A stretch of DNA of 6,014 bases. Origin: an uncultured Eubacteriales bacterium. GTDB taxonomy: Bacteria; Bacillota; Clostridia; Lachnospirales; CAG-274. The stretch is taken from contig CABUWB010000130.1 in the NCBI GenBank assembly GCA_902495025.1, positions 1 to 6,014 of the forward strand. The letters are read 5' to 3'. Position 1 is the stretch's first letter; the number at the start of each line of letters is the position of its first letter. Position numbers and translations under genes: made by a program. Below are positions 4,963 through 6,014 of the stretch, piece after piece. The notes below the pieces were generated by a model. The model searched no databases. It worked only from the letters and a program-made list of their open reading frames with translations, and was not told the DNA's origin.

Positions 4963-5892
4963 ATGAAAACTACTTTGGTTATTATGGCGGCGGGCATTGG
5001 CTCACGCTTTGGCGGCGGTATCAAGCAGCTTGAGCCTGTTGGCAGACATGGCGAAATTATTATGGACTACTCCATACATGATGCCATAGAGGCTGGCTTT
5101 AACAAAATTGTTTTTATTATCCGCCACGATATTGAACAGGCGTTTAAGGACGCTATCGGCGACAGAATTAAGGCTGTATGCGATAAATTAAATGTTGAAA
5201 TAGCTTATGCTTTTCAGGAAAAAGAAAATCTGCCCGAGGGAGTTACACTGCCTTCAGAGCGTACCAAGCCATGGGGTACAGGTCATGCGGTGCTTGCGTG
5301 CAAGGGTATTGTAAATGAGCCCTTTGCGGTTATCAATGCTGATGATTACTATGGCAAGGAGGCTTTTGTAAAGCTCCATTCCTTCCTTGAAAATTACTCT
5401 GCGGACAGGGCAAACGAGTTCTGTATGGCAGGCTTTATACTTAAAAATACATTAAGCGACAACGGCGGCGTTACAAGGGGCGTTTGCAGACTTGATGAGA
5501 ATGATTTTCTTGTTGAGGTAAACGAAACACCTAACATTGTAAAAACTGCTGACGGCGCACAGTCAGAGGGCAGGGAAATCTCTCCCGACTCCTTTGTATC
5601 AATGAATATGTGGGGTCTTACACCAGAGTTTATTGATGTACTGGAGGAAGGCTTTAAAGAGTTCTTTACCAAAATTGACGGCAACGAGCTTAAGGCGGAG
5701 TACCTTCTGCCTATCTATATTGATGAGCTGCTGAAGGCAGGCCGTGTATCTGTTAAGGTGCTTGACACCAAGGATAAGTGGTTTGGCGTTACATATAAGG
5801 AGGATAAGCCTGTGGTTGTTGCCTCCTTTGAAAAGCTTATTTCCGACGGCGTTTATGCCGATGAGCTTTTTGCTGATTTGCTTAATAAATAA
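4963..5892 (+). CDS. sugar-phosphate nucleotidyltransferase family protein, sugar unknown
   Basis: Predicted cytosolic enzyme making a nucleotide sugar from an NTP and a sugar 1-phosphate. With the ATG at 4963 it has 309 residues. The N-terminus has the nucleotidyltransferase fold signature in a divergent form: MAAGIGSRFGGGIKQLEPV at residues 8-26 in place of the usual GGxGTRL. KPWGTGHAV at 102-110 corresponds to the substrate loop, and NADDYYGKEAF at 125-135 carries the likely metal-binding acid (Asp127 or Asp128). MNMWGLTPEF at 214-223 and DKWFGVTYKED at 271-281 follow. I prefer 4963 to the in-frame ATG at 4945 because GAGGA lies just upstream of it, within the six extra codons, and the first beta strand then starts directly. 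I recognise the family as common in Clostridia near polysaccharide genes, without a proven sugar. It is probably co-transcribed with the preceding transferase and could supply its donor. Confidence 0.85.
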   Translation: MKTTLVIMAAGIGSRFGGGIKQLEPVGRHGEIIMDYSIHDAIEAGFNKIVFIIRHDIEQAFKDAIGDRIKAVCDKLNVEIAYAFQEKENLPEGVTLPSERTKPWGTGHAVLACKGIVNEPFAVINADDYYGKEAFVKLHSFLENYSADRANEFCMAGFILKNTLSDNGGVTRGVCRLDENDFLVEVNETPNIVKTADGAQSEGREISPDSFVSMNMWGLTPEFIDVLEEGFKEFFTKIDGNELKAEYLLPIYIDELLKAGRVSVKVLDTKDKWFGVTYKEDKPVVVASFEKLISDGVYADELFADLLNK

Positions 5893-5905
5893 TACATAAA
5901 TTTAA

Positions 5906-5942
5906 GGGGCTGTCGCATTATTTATGCAGCAGCCTTCTTTGT
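5906..5942 (+). terminator. intrinsic terminator after the nucleotidyltransferase
   Basis: GGCTG (5908-5912) pairs with CAGCC (5930-5934), G-T pairs can extend the base, and an inner GCAT (5915-5918) pairs with ATGC (5924-5927) around a 5-base loop. A T-rich tail follows from 5935. It begins 13 bases after the stop codon and should end the transcript that starts near 4120. Confidence 0.8.
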
Positions 5943-5963
5943 TTTGAGTGTAATATATAAATT

Positions 5964-5997
5964 AATGTTTAGCGGTGTAAATTAACACCTCAACATT
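5964..5997. repeat. imperfect two-part hairpin in the 3' gap
   Basis: Outer arms AATGTT (5964-5969) and AACATT (5992-5997) enclose inner arms GGTGT (5974-5978) and ACACC (5985-5989), with small unpaired segments between them. No T run follows on the + strand. It may be an operator or part of the next gene's control region, which lies beyond the window. Confidence 0.4.
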
Positions 5998-6014
5998 CAA
6001 ATCAATAACGTATG

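Overview
The window reads as chromosomal DNA from a low-to-moderate-GC Gram-positive anaerobe of the class Clostridia, most likely an Oscillospiraceae/Ruminococcaceae-type gut bacterium. This is inferred from the strong GGAGG-type ribosome binding sites, TTGACA/TATNAT promoters, AT-rich gaps, and protein sequences resembling clostridial rhamnose and polysaccharide enzymes. No marker gene fixes the species. All recognisable genes lie on the + strand and serve cell-surface polysaccharide synthesis.

Region 1 (1-393) has no convincing gene. About 52-327 is an almost unbroken run of eleven different inverted repeats. Several abut so tightly that neighbours share one base, and a 13-base palindromic motif (ATCCCGAAGGGAT) occurs twice between longer hairpins. 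The imperfect pairs inside the stems are all G-T on the + strand, so they would be G-U in a + strand RNA. This is the most unusual part of the window.

Region 2 (394-3941) is a promoter with an extended -10 followed by a complete four-gene dTDP-L-rhamnose operon in the order rfbA-rfbB-rfbD-rfbC. RfbA makes dTDP-glucose, RfbB dehydrates it to the 4-keto-6-deoxy sugar, RfbC epimerises it at C3 and C5, and RfbD reduces it to dTDP-L-rhamnose. The genes are tightly packed, and rfbC starts inside the end of rfbD.

Region 3 (3942-4208) is an AT-rich gap holding at most a weak terminator. It then has a second strong promoter that closely resembles the first, and a leader of about 90 bases with a small GC hairpin followed by a T run.

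Region 4 (4209-5892) holds a membrane phosphoglycosyltransferase, likely the enzyme that loads the first sugar phosphate on undecaprenyl phosphate, and a divergent sugar-phosphate nucleotidyltransferase of unknown sugar. A perfect 14-base palindrome lies between them. A good intrinsic terminator follows (5906-5942), then an AT-rich tail with another imperfect hairpin.

Together the genes would supply an activated rhamnose donor, a lipid-carrier priming enzyme and a second activated sugar. The later glycosyltransferases, flippase and polymerase are not in this window. No new enzyme system is evident in the coding part; the best candidate for something undescribed is the hairpin array at the left.
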